A stretch of DNA of 64,000 nucleotides from Fusarium oxysporum f. sp. lycopersici 4287 (lineage: Eukaryota; Ascomycota; Sordariomycetes; Hypocreales; Nectriaceae). The notes below the pieces were generated by a model. That model did no database searches, was not told the DNA's origin, and saw nothing but the letters and a program-made list of their open reading frames with translations. Shown one piece after another: positions 1 through 11,100 of this stretch (position 1 is its first letter; each line of letters opens with the position of its first letter). The DNA is taken from NCBI RefSeq assembly GCF_000149955.1, contig NC_031000.1, positions 654,761 to 718,760 on the forward strand, given 5' to 3'. Made by a program: the position numbers and the translations under genes.

Positions 1-249
1 AAATCCAACGATATTACGATGCTTAAGTTTCGTCGCGAGAAGTGTAGGTATATCTGGGAACGTATCCAGATTAAGGATGATAAGCGGGTACCAGAAGATA
101 TAAATGCATTATATGATGATTTGGGACGTATATTTGATGAATGTGAGGAGCACTGGAAATGGCTCCAGGGGTGTAAGAGGGAGATTGAGGAGCAGCCTGA
201 ACCACTTGTCGAATGGGCCCTGAGTAGAGATGGAGCTTTGTTTACCTGA
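1..249 (+). CDS. 3' end of an unidentified gene (partial)
   Basis: The frame is open from the first base of the window and ends with TGA at 247-249. The visible 82 or so residues are hydrophilic and rich in Glu, Lys and Trp, with a stretch reading DLGRIFDECEEHWKWL that looks helical. No catalytic motif, membrane segment or signal peptide is visible. The start must lie to the left of the window, so an ATG at 19 is probably internal. I do not recognise the family. It could also be a relic, since the next 1.8 kb shows no gene. Confidence 0.35.
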   Translation, partial: KSNDITMLKFRREKCRYIWERIQIKDDKRVPEDINALYDDLGRIFDECEEHWKWLQGCKREIEEQPEPLVEWALSRDGALFT

Positions 250-2078
250 TTTAGAATATTTCGGAGTATCATAAATTGTCAATAGTCTAGATGTCAATAT
301 ACGTTAACAAAACATCACAGTAATGTTTGCGTTGAAGTTTATTCAAGCTGCCTGCTATAGTTCAAACAAATTTACTCAAAATAAGAGAGCTATAATGTAC
401 TTGATTTTTGTCACAAGGTGGCAAGAAACATGGAGAACTTAGGGAAAAGGCTGTACGCACGGGCCTGTTTGTGCGTTAAGTCGAAATGCAAGAGGGGAGG
501 CTACAGTAGGACATCACGGAAGCTTACGTCTATACCTGTGGATTGGGCAACCTGTACAGAAATAACTTAGTCCTATGACGTTGCGTTTGTGACCGCCTCT
601 GGCCCTCAATATGTACGGCAGCTCTGGACGGGTCAGGAGCCGGATCCCCTTACGACTTGGGAATTTCCTAGCCACCAAGATTGGTTTGGTTGTCTTGTGG
701 GAGGTTCCGCATCTCATTTTGTTGGTTCACACATGGGTTGCTTCAACTAGATCAGACCCTGCTATCTGTAGCTGCAGGCTTGAGTGGGGTGCGGGTAACT
801 TTCCATATATGCACAATTTGGTCAGCAAGCTGTCACTTACACGGCGTTACAACGGCATGATATGGCAATAGTTAACCTTGCGAAGCAAGGACCTAGCGTA
901 ATAGCACGGTAATCGTTGTTGGATCAGTTCAGTGCGCTGTTAGGCGGATGGAGAGTCGTCCGGCGGCTAGGAGGAGCCCAGCAGTTGGGTCCTTGCGGCA
1001 CTCCTGTGTAGCTCAGTAAGGGTCCTTGAGCCAGCCACCCACCATTGAATGAAATAATTGCCTAACTGCTACATCAAGGCTTGTTCCGGAGATCTGTTCG
1101 TCTTTTTGTAGCAAATTCATGTGACAAGGTCATCTTCCAATCCAAAAAGTTTATGCAGAACGATGAAGGCCGTCCTGCTAGGCAACCGTGCTCTTCGGCT
1201 ATCCGTTAATACTGTCAAGGCTTAATGCTCCTGAAAGATCATTTACTGAACCGGCTATATGAAGCATTAAATATATCCTTGTATTGATACATGAGAGGGT
1301 TCAGCTAATCATACTCAAGCCCGCCTGATTACTCTCACTGGCTATAACGACTGATGGACAAGGTTGTGTCACTATAGAGCCTGGTGGTCACAAACTAATA
1401 GATAATGCGTCTCAAGGTTTATCCTGGGCTGGAAACGTTATGGACGCGGTAGCCAGAAACATGACAATACCGTCGAGCTTGGTCATCGAAATAGAGTTAA
1501 CCTGACCGTAGCTTTGTAACTCAGTATCGTGGTGCACTGCCTACCTGCCAGTAAGCTTAACCTAAAAAGATTTAAGGTTCGGGGCGAGCGTAAGTATCAA
1601 GTCAGTGGCCATCATCATGAATAGCCCGATTGGATGCAAACATGGAGTCCTGTTATGGAATCACGTGCATCTACACTTGATATCACACATGCTTACCCCT
1701 GAGCCTGAGTAGCACATGGACCCCAGGGTAGAAAGGGGCTGCAACTCGAGTCGTAAGCTACCGAGCTAGATGTGGAGTTACAGCAAGAAAGTAGGCTAGG
1801 CCAGATAGCGAGAGAGAAATAGCCCAAGGCAGATCGCAGGCAGGTAGTCCAGAATCGGTTTGTAGCGGTTTCACTGCAATTTTAGATTTGCTTCATTGTA
1901 TTCATTGCTGTGGATAACTTTGGTCCGTCTTAATTCAGTTGCATTATCCATTCTCGGTGCCTCGTATCCAGTGTACTACCCCCTTCTTCCATCTGCCATT
2001 AAACATTATGTTACGGTACTAGTCTGACGAATATCGAAGTGCATCGATACTCGCAGATAATATACCAGGCTACATCGC
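250..2078. other. Intergenic stretch, no gene recognised
   Basis: Only short overlapping open frames on both strands are present, none with a recognisable motif. Base composition is balanced and there is no obvious repeat. I see no tRNA or rRNA here. The stretch separates the partial gene at the left edge from the 3' end of the hydrolase-like gene. Confidence 0.5.
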
Positions 2079-3383
2079 TCAAGCTATCTCTGTTCCATTC
2101 ACGGCTTTCAACAACTGCGATTTCTCCCCACCGTGATAAGCATTAACCCCAAGAGAATAGTGTGCACCGAATAGATGCGCCTTTCCCGTCTTGCTATAGA
2201 AAACCATGTTTGGGTCATAACCCGAGCCCTTGTCGTCGCGGTGCATCACGACGCCTAGCATGGCCACAAAGTCGGTTTCGTTCGCAAAATGCTCTGTAGT
2301 GTGGACGTATTTGCTCAAAGGCTGTTCAGTCCCATCTATCACCTTCCAGTCGATACTTGGGTTCCCAAAGGTGAATATTCTTAGCCTTTCCTTAATTATT
2401 CGTCTTTGAGGGGAGCCTTTTGGAGTCTCTGTTGCCAGCGTCTGTAACGCCAGGCGCAAGACCAGGCAACCCTGAGAGTGCGCGATCATGACGACTTTGC
2501 CGGGGACTTTACCAGCGGCCGGCCATAGAGCAGCCCTAAGCTCTTGCTCGAGGGCTTCCTGAGCAGCCTTGCTACTCTGTGTCCTTTCGATAAGAGTATT
2601 TGGCTCACCGTCCCTGCGTTCGCCGGGCAAACTCGATATTCGTTTGGGCGACATTATTGTGGGAACCAGGGTTATGCAATATGACTTCGGGAAAGTTATG
2701 GCTGGTGGCAAGATTAAAACAACAGCGGTTCCTAGAAACCAAAAGAATTCGTTTGCAATGCCGTTGATGAAGAGCCATTTCTCGTTTGGTGGGGACGGCG
2801 GCCCGCCGTGAAGCGCTGAAATGTATGTTGGTGATGGAGGGTTGGCGTTTGCATCAAAGTCGCTGCGTAGACTGACGTTTAGTTGAACATCGTCGAGTCC
2901 GTTTGGCATTTTGCCTCTGCCCATCTTCAGAATGGCAACAATGGTCAAGGTTACCCGTTGTGCTTGGCAAACCACAGCGTTTCTGTTCTCCGGTAGCCAC
3001 AAGTCGAGTTCATTGTACGGATTGTCTATGCCTGGGAACTCAGCATCAAGGGTCTCTGTCGCACCGTCAGTGGACGGAAATCTACCCAAGACGCTTCCAG
3101 GTCTGATCAAGTCGTATAAGAACTGGCCAAGTTCGGGTAGATGGTTCAATATGAAGTTTAGGGAGGGCTTGTTGACGCCATTGGTAAATATAGCCCTCCA
3201 AATGAGGGCTGCGCCGCTGAGGCTTTGTGTCATGGCTTCTAGAGACCGATTTATCGCCTGGAGGATTGCATCGACCACTTGTGTGTCGCCTGCAGCGACA
3301 AACACCTTAATTGCCAAGGTGAGAAAGGTGCCAGCTATGTATGAGCCGAGTGTAAGAAGTGCAGGGCGTATTTTCGAGGTCAT
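2079..3383 (-). CDS. Alpha/beta-hydrolase-like hypothetical protein, 434 aa
   Basis: This is a single open frame of 434 residues. The N-terminus has a hydrophobic stretch (SYIAGTFLTLAIKVFVAAG) that may be a membrane anchor or a buried helix. Near residue 305 it reads KVVMIAHSQGCLVLRL, a strand-nucleophile-helix with an AHSQG elbow, as in lipase and DUF676-type alpha/beta hydrolases. A Ser nucleophile is therefore likely, but the acid and His cannot be placed with confidence. The middle (about residues 215-260) turns abruptly hydrophobic and Pro-rich after NGIANEFFWF and then returns to ordinary sequence, so it may be a retained intron or a compensated frameshift. No substrate is inferred. Confidence is good for a real gene and moderate for the fold. 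Confidence 0.6.
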   Translation of the reverse strand: MTSKIRPALLTLGSYIAGTFLTLAIKVFVAAGDTQVVDAILQAINRSLEAMTQSLSGAALIWRAIFTNGVNKPSLNFILNHLPELGQFLYDLIRPGSVLGRFPSTDGATETLDAEFPGIDNPYNELDLWLPENRNAVVCQAQRVTLTIVAILKMGRGKMPNGLDDVQLNVSLRSDFDANANPPSPTYISALHGGPPSPPNEKWLFINGIANEFFWFLGTAVVLILPPAITFPKSYCITLVPTIMSPKRISSLPGERRDGEPNTLIERTQSSKAAQEALEQELRAALWPAAGKVPGKVVMIAHSQGCLVLRLALQTLATETPKGSPQRRIIKERLRIFTFGNPSIDWKVIDGTEQPLSKYVHTTEHFANETDFVAMLGVVMHRDDKGSGYDPNMVFYSKTGKAHLFGAHYSLGVNAYHGGEKSQLLKAVNGTEIA

Positions 3384-4026
3384 GTTTACGAGGCGTGTCG
3401 AGAATGCTCGGATCCAATTTTATAGCAAACGAAACTTATTAACAAGGTAGGGCGAAGGACACGACACAAATGGTCTAGATAACAGGCGGAAACTCGAGGG
3501 ACTCCTGGAAATATAGCATTTGGTTTACGGGCGTCTCCCTAGGTTCACATGTCATATGATTGAAGATAGCGCAAAGGTTTCAGCTCAAGGGCAGGGGAAT
3601 GATGCCATGGCTGAAAATAGTGGTGGCACAATAATCTTAAGCCACTTATAGCATTGTTCATGGTATGACAAGATGAATACGACATCTTACCTGCATACCC
3701 CTCCTGGCACGGCAGGGTTAGTCGCTCTCATGGACTCCAGTGTGACTCGTATCTATAGGCTACCTAAAACCATGCTTGAGCCACCGCAGTTTCCTTTATC
3801 GTATGTAGGATGAGTGCGATATCTTAGCAAATAGTGAACCTCAACTAACAAAATACTTCTCAACAACATTCAGTGGCTCAGATTTTTCAAAACTGGTTCA
3901 TATTGCATTATAGTCACATCTCAATTTACATCCCCCCACTTGCGCTTACAAGTCATGGAGGTTGAGGATGATCCGATGGGATAAACGGCCGGCTATTATA
4001 TACCCCTCAACAGAGCAATCTACAGT
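3384..4026. promoter_or_regulatory. Promoter region of the hydrolase-like gene
   Basis: This 640-base stretch lies upstream of the minus-strand hydrolase-like gene and downstream of the FAD oxidase, which is on the same strand. No open frame of note and no clear palindrome were seen. Confidence 0.3.
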
Positions 4027-5745
4027 TTAAGCGCCCTTTGTTTCAATAGCCGAAACAGCAAACGGGCTTGCCGTAAAGGTACCGTTAGGATCAGCTTTAC
4101 CCCTTGCTCTACCCAGTTTCTGGTACTTATCCGCATCCTCATAATAATATTCCCAAACCTCCTGCTTCCCCAAGTCCCAGTCACCATAAGAGCCCCAGAG
4201 CAAACGTCTGTCCTGCTTACTAAACGGGCTCGAGGGACCAGCCATAATAGAGTCATTCTTGGCCTGCCACTTTTCGGCATACTCTTTATACTTGTCACCC
4301 AGTTCATGAAAACAGTCCAGCGTCTGGACAACCGACGTGTCCCTCCAGCTGTAGGAAGTGCCGTTATCCTTGTTTAGATAGAAACGCGAATTGGCGCCTC
4401 CAAAGCATTGGATCTGCATTACAAGCTTGCAATGGGTGTAGACCTCGTACTCCTTATCCCCTGGGTTATTACCGAGCAACTGGTGCGGGTTATAGATCAA
4501 GTCGATGCGATCAATGACCGAGTCGACCCAACCGTCCTTTTCGAGAGACTTCGAGTTGGTAGAGTAGGTGCGCTTGACATAAGGGAGATCAAACTCTCGC
4601 TGCCTGGGGAGGATCCATCTTCCAGTCATCCGAGACATGTCCTCTTCGAACTCGTCGATGAGGAGAGTCTCATTTTCGAAAAAACCCTTGAGGGCCCGGA
4701 ACTTGTTGAACCATTGATCAACACTCTCGTCATACTTATCCTCCTTGCTGGTAGGGCACCATTGCGCATAAACCACGATGGTGGCGGGGAAGCGACCATT
4801 GAGCCACTCAAGAAATACATCCGGAAGGGCGTTCTTGATCTTTTTTTGAATGTTTTCCCAAAGACTAGCATTATTCAATGTGGGAAATAGCATCGCGATG
4901 GGAAAGTCGGTGCTGATGCCATTAACAGTGAGGTCAAAGCCTCGAGGGACCTTGGCATTGTCGGCCATTTGTGCGACGGCGGTAAGCAGCTTTTTGAGGA
5001 CTTTGGGGGAGTAGATCCAGACTCCTTTGATGCCGTGTGGTCCCTTGAATCCGTTTGGGCCGGCAAAGGTCCCCATGTAGCTCTTGGCCTGATACACCTC
5101 GACGGTATAGTGTGAGATGATGCCAAAATTACCTGGACTGCCCCCGAGTATGGCATAGAAAAGCTCGAAGTCGTTCTCTTTAGAGATGTCTCGAATGACA
5201 CCGTCGTGACAGACCATCCGAATGGTTCTGATGTGGTCGCCAAAAAGGCCAAAGCCACGGCCAAGCTGGCCATAACCACCAGTTTGACCATGCCCACCCA
5301 CACATACGTAAGCGCAATCTCCGTGGGGGACAAACAGTTGGTTGTGCTTGAGATATGTGTTGAGCTCTTTGAGTTGATTGCTGACGCCAACGTACACCAG
5401 GGCTCTATCTTGGTCAATGGGGCCATGGGGATTCAGAACCATCAAGTCCTTGTACGTGTTGCTAAGGTCCATCTGAATGTTCTTGCCACTGGTAGACGAC
5501 GCACCACTGTACTGGTGACCGCCACTCTTAACAGCAATAGCGACTTTGTTCTCTCTGGCCCAAATTACAGCCTTGATGACGTCTTCGTCTCCTTTCGGCT
5601 GAACGATGAGATCTGGGTGCATATTGTGATCAACCTGGTAAGTTGAGGTTGCATATTGCTGGTTGAAGTAGGCGTAGTCCTGTTTCTCAGCTTGAGTGCC
5701 ATCGCGGGAGTATTGCATCCCCTCAAAACCCGGAATTTGTACCAT
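4027..5745 (-). CDS. FAD-linked oxidoreductase (PCMH-type, BBE-like), 572 aa
   Basis: A single-exon 572-residue protein with the FAD-binding PCMH fold. After an early conserved stretch (HPDLIVQPKGDEDVIKAV) it carries AVKSGGHQYSG, where the His is the usual 8-alpha FAD attachment site. It then has GDCAYVCVGGHGQTGGYG, which offers Cys residues near the second attachment position of bicovalent berberine-bridge-type oxidases. The N-terminus has no signal peptide, so it is probably cytosolic. Family members oxidise sugars, alkaloids or polyketide and other secondary-metabolite intermediates; the substrate cannot be read from sequence. The C-terminal segment (KYQKLGRARGKADPNGTF) matches the end of the substrate domain. 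It is intact and full length. No other cluster gene adjoins it, so pathway membership is open. Confidence 0.85.
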   Translation of the reverse strand: MVQIPGFEGMQYSRDGTQAEKQDYAYFNQQYATSTYQVDHNMHPDLIVQPKGDEDVIKAVIWARENKVAIAVKSGGHQYSGASSTSGKNIQMDLSNTYKDLMVLNPHGPIDQDRALVYVGVSNQLKELNTYLKHNQLFVPHGDCAYVCVGGHGQTGGYGQLGRGFGLFGDHIRTIRMVCHDGVIRDISKENDFELFYAILGGSPGNFGIISHYTVEVYQAKSYMGTFAGPNGFKGPHGIKGVWIYSPKVLKKLLTAVAQMADNAKVPRGFDLTVNGISTDFPIAMLFPTLNNASLWENIQKKIKNALPDVFLEWLNGRFPATIVVYAQWCPTSKEDKYDESVDQWFNKFRALKGFFENETLLIDEFEEDMSRMTGRWILPRQREFDLPYVKRTYSTNSKSLEKDGWVDSVIDRIDLIYNPHQLLGNNPGDKEYEVYTHCKLVMQIQCFGGANSRFYLNKDNGTSYSWRDTSVVQTLDCFHELGDKYKEYAEKWQAKNDSIMAGPSSPFSKQDRRLLWGSYGDWDLGKQEVWEYYYEDADKYQKLGRARGKADPNGTFTASPFAVSAIETKGA

Positions 5746-8124
5746 GATTGCTCTCTGAAAGACGCCAAATGCGCAATTGGCAGAAGTCTTGGTTGAAATG
5801 TTTAGTGGATAGGCTTAAGACGCGAATGACATCCAATTTCATACTTTTCAGGAGTGCTTAAAGACACGAGCTAGTGTCGAGGCGCTCAGTCTCCACGGTG
5901 ATTCCGACTGATATCTGTAATCTCAAGTGTAACATTGATTTGGTGCACACTCCTCGAGCTTGAGACTTGTAGAAGAGTCAGCTTACAGCGCCACCGTTAT
6001 CTCAGCCAGCCTCGTTGTCCCAATCTCCATCCAAGGTGAGCCGTGTCTGACGCTGTTGGGGATCATTAGACATATTTAGGGCAATGAACTATATTCCCGT
6101 ATCTTATGCTTTTACTGCTACTGGTTTGCCATAGCATGAAGATGTCCAGTGTATTGAGGTATTGATACAGACGTACGTTACGAAGATAGAACCTGTTGAG
6201 GGCCTCGTTGCACCTCCAACAGTAGGACTACATCGAGTGCCAAGCTCCCTTCCTAATGTGACTGTAATGCACGTAAACTCTCAACACCATTAAGATTCAG
6301 AAGTGTGTAAAAGAAATTCAGCCAGCCCACCTTCAACCTCCACGTGAAGCCGAACCACAACAAGTCTTCTCGTGTTATGATGCCCCTTGTGTCAACACTT
6401 GCAGGGATAGACTTGAAGACTGCAAATTCAGTTGGACTACCTTTAAACTGCGAGCTCAAACTGCTATTAAGGTTTTAATAATTCAAACCATAGATTATGG
6501 CTGTTTAGCTGGGGGGTGGGGTGTACTGCCCTACAAGCAGATGTTACTGACATGTGATGGCCTGGGAGTGGGAAGTTCCACTCACTTTGGCTTACTAGCG
6601 ACCGAAAAGAATGTCAGTTATAAGGTTTAAAACTTAGACTAGATATAAAATCTCTGCTTTATTAAATAGGGATAGAAGAGTATAGATTGCTACAAGTCTT
6701 AAACTAGTGCTGCATGCTATTCCATATTTCCATGGTTAAGTAGGCTAATTTTATAAGGCCTAGCTCATCCCATTTCCTTCCGCTGATACTTCGGCAGTGG
6801 ATGTCGTTGAGACAGGGTTGAGGCTCTTTGTCAGGTGGAGACAAATTGGGCGACCCGGAGCGGACTGGACAAGGTCCTGGCTTAACTTGCCCCATGGTAC
6901 AAGGGGGTGCTAAAAATGGCTTTTACCAGTATCTACGGAGTACAAAGGCGGGTATTAGTTCCAAAAGTGGCCTTTGTTTATTACGCAATATTTACAGAGG
7001 CTATGCGTCACCATCCACTACTACGGCCTTGTTGGCTGCCCACTCCATATGGCAATACATTAATATATTTGCATCGGTTGTCCTTTCTCCGCTGTCATAC
7101 ACTCTCCGCATGGAGGAGGGGGTCGGCGTTCGCACTGACCACTTCAATTTGACGTCGGCGCCCTTCTCGAGAAGCAACTGACTATGGATTTGTTGTTGGC
7201 AGAACATGTTGCCTGTAAGGCCGTGCTATTGGAATTATCCGCACTGATTCTCTTAATGTCACACTTTAACGCGGAATTTTGACTCTGTGTTAAAGCTCTT
7301 GATTTCTAACTTAATGATTGACTGAGGTTGGTCTGTTGTATCCTCCATTGGATAGGGTCGTATTCGTCAGCTGTAACGGGCGTGCCGCACGATCTGTTTC
7401 ATCTACGTCTGATATTGTAGGTCACACAGCTTGTGTGTCAGAGCAGCCTTAGTGATACGATGTGACCCAGGCTGTTCAATTGGTCCGGGTCTTGCCATTT
7501 TAATACTGGTCTAGTCCGGTCTGGTCTTAGGTTATATAGGTATTAAGGAAGAAAAGAGGGGAGGGTGGTTGTGACCTATAGGTTATCAAGAGAGACTTAA
7601 AAGCCAGAGTTGGAGGGGAATGCAATTGAGGAAGGAAGACACGACGCGTGCACCGGCCTGAAGGGTGATAATTGAACGAGTTACGATGCATACTGTCCGC
7701 AGTAGGCCTGGCACAAAAGGTTAAGCGAGATGGGACCAATGAGTGTACAGGTAAGCATGTGAGAACTGCAAATAGCCTAGCCTCGTGGCTCTGAGTTCAT
7801 TCGCTCATTCATTCGTATGTTCCTCCTCACGCTCAACGGCACGCTTGGCCTCTCTCCGCTGAATTATAAAGACATCAATCTCAAGCGAGTGCTTGACGCC
7901 GGCACACTTCACAGACACCAGGTATTGCGTACTGAAGGGCGAAGTGAAAGAGATACTATCCAATCTAGGATCACAAAGGGAGAGAAATACGCTCGACAAG
8001 CCATGAATCAGTCCATCTTTGGTTCACGACGGAGTACGCCTGGGCAGCAAGGATCGGTGCGCCGCGTATCAAGTAAAACTAGCTGTTGTACTAGTTTGGA
8101 AGCGTCAGAACCTCCAAACCTGTC
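5746..8124. other. Intergenic, possible ankyrin-like relic near 7.1 kb
   Basis: No convincing gene is visible. On the minus strand around 7001-7207 a short frame reads SQLLLEKGADVKLKW, which resembles one ankyrin repeat helix-turn, but the flanks do not continue the repeat. It could be a decayed ankyrin gene or chance. The left part (5746-6250) is the promoter side of the FAD oxidase gene. The right part (7.2-8.1 kb) lies downstream of ppo. Confidence 0.3.
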
Positions 8125-11100
8125 TCACATTTCGGTGGTCTTGTCGAAGACGACCTTTTTGGCTAACGACGAGTCAGTATTGGCCAATTCTGCGCTAGGG
8201 GTTCAAGATAACTCACAAACAGGAAAAGGTCCCCACTTGCTCCCATTCTCAGCCAAGTACACCTTGAATGCATCATTTACTCTTTTGCTCTTCATCTCTC
8301 CGGCCTGACCTGGCGCTCGTCTAAGGTTACCCAGCCGAGCACACACGCGCAGCATGCTGGCACCGGCAACGGTCACAATCGGGCGACCGAGACATGCATG
8401 AGGGCCCCAGCCGTGGTGGATGTACAGATCATCTGGCCGGTCTAGCTTGATCTCGTATGGATCGGGAAACTTGGTAGCGTCCAGACCAGCGGTCACAAAA
8501 TCAGTGAATATGGTGTCACCCTTCTTCACCGATACAACGCGAGGGCCGTCTCTCAAGTCAGCTTTGTCTGCAACGACGGTTCGGAGAAGCCCGAAGGCTG
8601 GAGTGGAGAGGCGGAAGCTGTCATCTGTAAGCAATGCTCTTACTGTATGGGGCAAGTGGAAATGAGACACATACCCTTCCAGGGCGTACTTCTTCAATTT
8701 CTCAAAGGCTTCCGGCTCGTCCGACATCGCAAGCTTCTGGATCGCAGGCCAATGAGAGTAGTACTTGTCAGACAAGTACAAGTCAATCATCTGAGCCCAC
8801 TGGGATTCCAATTAGATCCACAAATATTCGCCATGGAAATCAGTTACTCACACCCTGTGCCTGGGTAGCACATGCTGCAGCAGCAGTGGGAATAATTGTC
8901 CACACAGCCTCATCGACGCCTTTTCCAGACTCGAGCAGTCTATCGATTAGTTCCACGCCATAGCTTCTTAGAACTCCGTCACTGGAGGCTATTCGAAGCA
9001 TATGACGCAGGGAAGGGAAGCGTTGCGCTTTGATCCCCGCAACCGTGGTTTGCATCTTCTCGCCAAGACTTTTCGTCTCTGCTGCAGCTACAACGCGATT
9101 CTTGTATGACGCCGCAGTGTCCAAGTCGAGGAAGACGTAACCGAAGAGATTAGCGAGTACATCGCTCAGCGCCCTAGCTGTGTAGCTATCGGATCCTGCC
9201 CCATATTCCTGGAGAGGAATGCCAAAGAATTGCGAGGTAAAATGGGCGTGAGCAAGGTTTCCAATGCTTTAGACGTTATTAGCTCAACAACCGGGACGAT
9301 TTCGACTCTCGCGCTTACTCTCTTACTATGTCCACCTGGTAAGATTCACCGACCTTGCGGCTATGCTGGCGAAACAGCTCGGCGGTGATGGACTCGTAAA
9401 AGTGTCTCACTTCCTCGAGGCCGCTCTCTGGACTGTAGAGGCACTGTTTGACAAAGCCTCTTTGTTCGGTATTCGTTGGGGTGTCTCCGCTGAGCATGTA
9501 GTCATGGTGGGTCAGTTGGAACGTGTGATTGCCCCCTGCTGAATTGTGAGCCTCAGCAGACAGGTTAGAATTACGTAGGGATATCTCACATGGCACATGA
9601 AAATGCTCCTGGTCACTGAGCACATCCACCACCCCCTGCCACGAAGTTATCGGAGTGGGTGGCCCAATGAATGAAGGCTTGTTGAAGTCAAAGTCCTGGG
9701 AGGTGCCGAGCTTCTTGAATACTTCAAAGTTTGCTTCAGGTGTAGTGAAAGGATATAGAGCGTAGACGCTATTTGCGCGGTACCACCCAGGGAAAGCCCG
9801 CATCAAGAGCTTGTACATCATTCCGCCACCAGCAACGTCAAAATCAGAACTAACCTCCGTATAACTGCTTCCATGTCAGAGTATTGTAGACAATAATTTT
9901 GAATCAGGCGCCTTACCCGAAGCTGGTTAGGTTTGATGGGCTGTAGTCAACGGTGTAAAACCTATCACCGCGGACGAGTGCGACAGCATCGGACATGATT
10001 GCAAAAGAGGTAGTGAATCCAGGACATAATCCAGAGCCCGGCTCCATGGGCTTCTTTGTCTCTTCAGCTAGAAGCCCTGGATAGAGTTCGACATTGTCTG
10101 GATGCCCATACATCGCCTCCACTATTATCTGGAGTTAGCGCCATCCCATCAACCGCAAATCATAATCTTACGCGCTTCGGCGATAGACGGATCCGAATTC
10201 ATGTCCGCTAGGCAGAATCAGCATGGGTTACATCTCATATACGCATGGCTGCAGACTAACCAAAAGTCGTGTATGGCTTCAGCTTGAAGAATAGCCTAAA
10301 TTCATTCAACGTTGCCAAACCCCATTGCCGTCCTTGCTGTATCCCGTAGACCTCTAAGGCCTTGAAGACATGGGGAATATTTCTAGCTCCAAATGCTCCT
10401 AATGAAGAGATATTTGTAAGCTTAACTACTCGGCACGAACCAAGCCCATTGCATGAATACTTGCCGGCAACATTCTCAGTTCCTGTCTGGAGAAGCCGAA
10501 CCAGCTCGGCATCTGGAAATCTTCCATCTTCTAGCCGGGTAAGGCCACCAAAGGTCCACTTCTCCGGATCTCCCGGCAGACTCCAGCTCCATTTGCGGAG
10601 CCCTTGCAGGAATTCGTCGGTGGACATGGTGTCTTAAGGACGTATGCCGTTAGTGTTATGGCCAAGATTCTTGCGGAGCTGCAAATGTCTTACCAGGGTT
10701 GGCATTGGGACCGAATACTTCCTTGAAAAACCCATTCGCCCAGGCTTCGTCTTGCCTACTCACGGCGCTGTGCCACCTGTATATCATGTTAAATTCGACG
10801 CTTACCTGATTCCCGATTCCCCGAGGAGTTCCCTGCGAATCGAAGATTTCACTAAAATCGTCTCGAGGATCGAGTTTCCAGTCAGAAGCGATGGGATTTC
10901 GGTTGAGATTCAGAATAGTGCGGAGATAGTCTGACACGATGATATTCACATAGAGACCACATGTGACACTGCAGAGCAGCGAAATTAGCTGAATGTATCC
11001 CTTGATTGAGGGCAAGGAACCTACAGTCTTCCTGTCTGGAACAGATCGTTGTCGCGCTTCAGCTGCGCTTTATCGTAATCTGGATGGCCGTGCGTCACGC

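Noticed and set aside
7001..7207. Ankyrin-repeat gene on the minus strand
   Set aside because: Only one LLLEKGADV-like segment is visible and the flanking sequence does not continue the repeat; kept only as a note.
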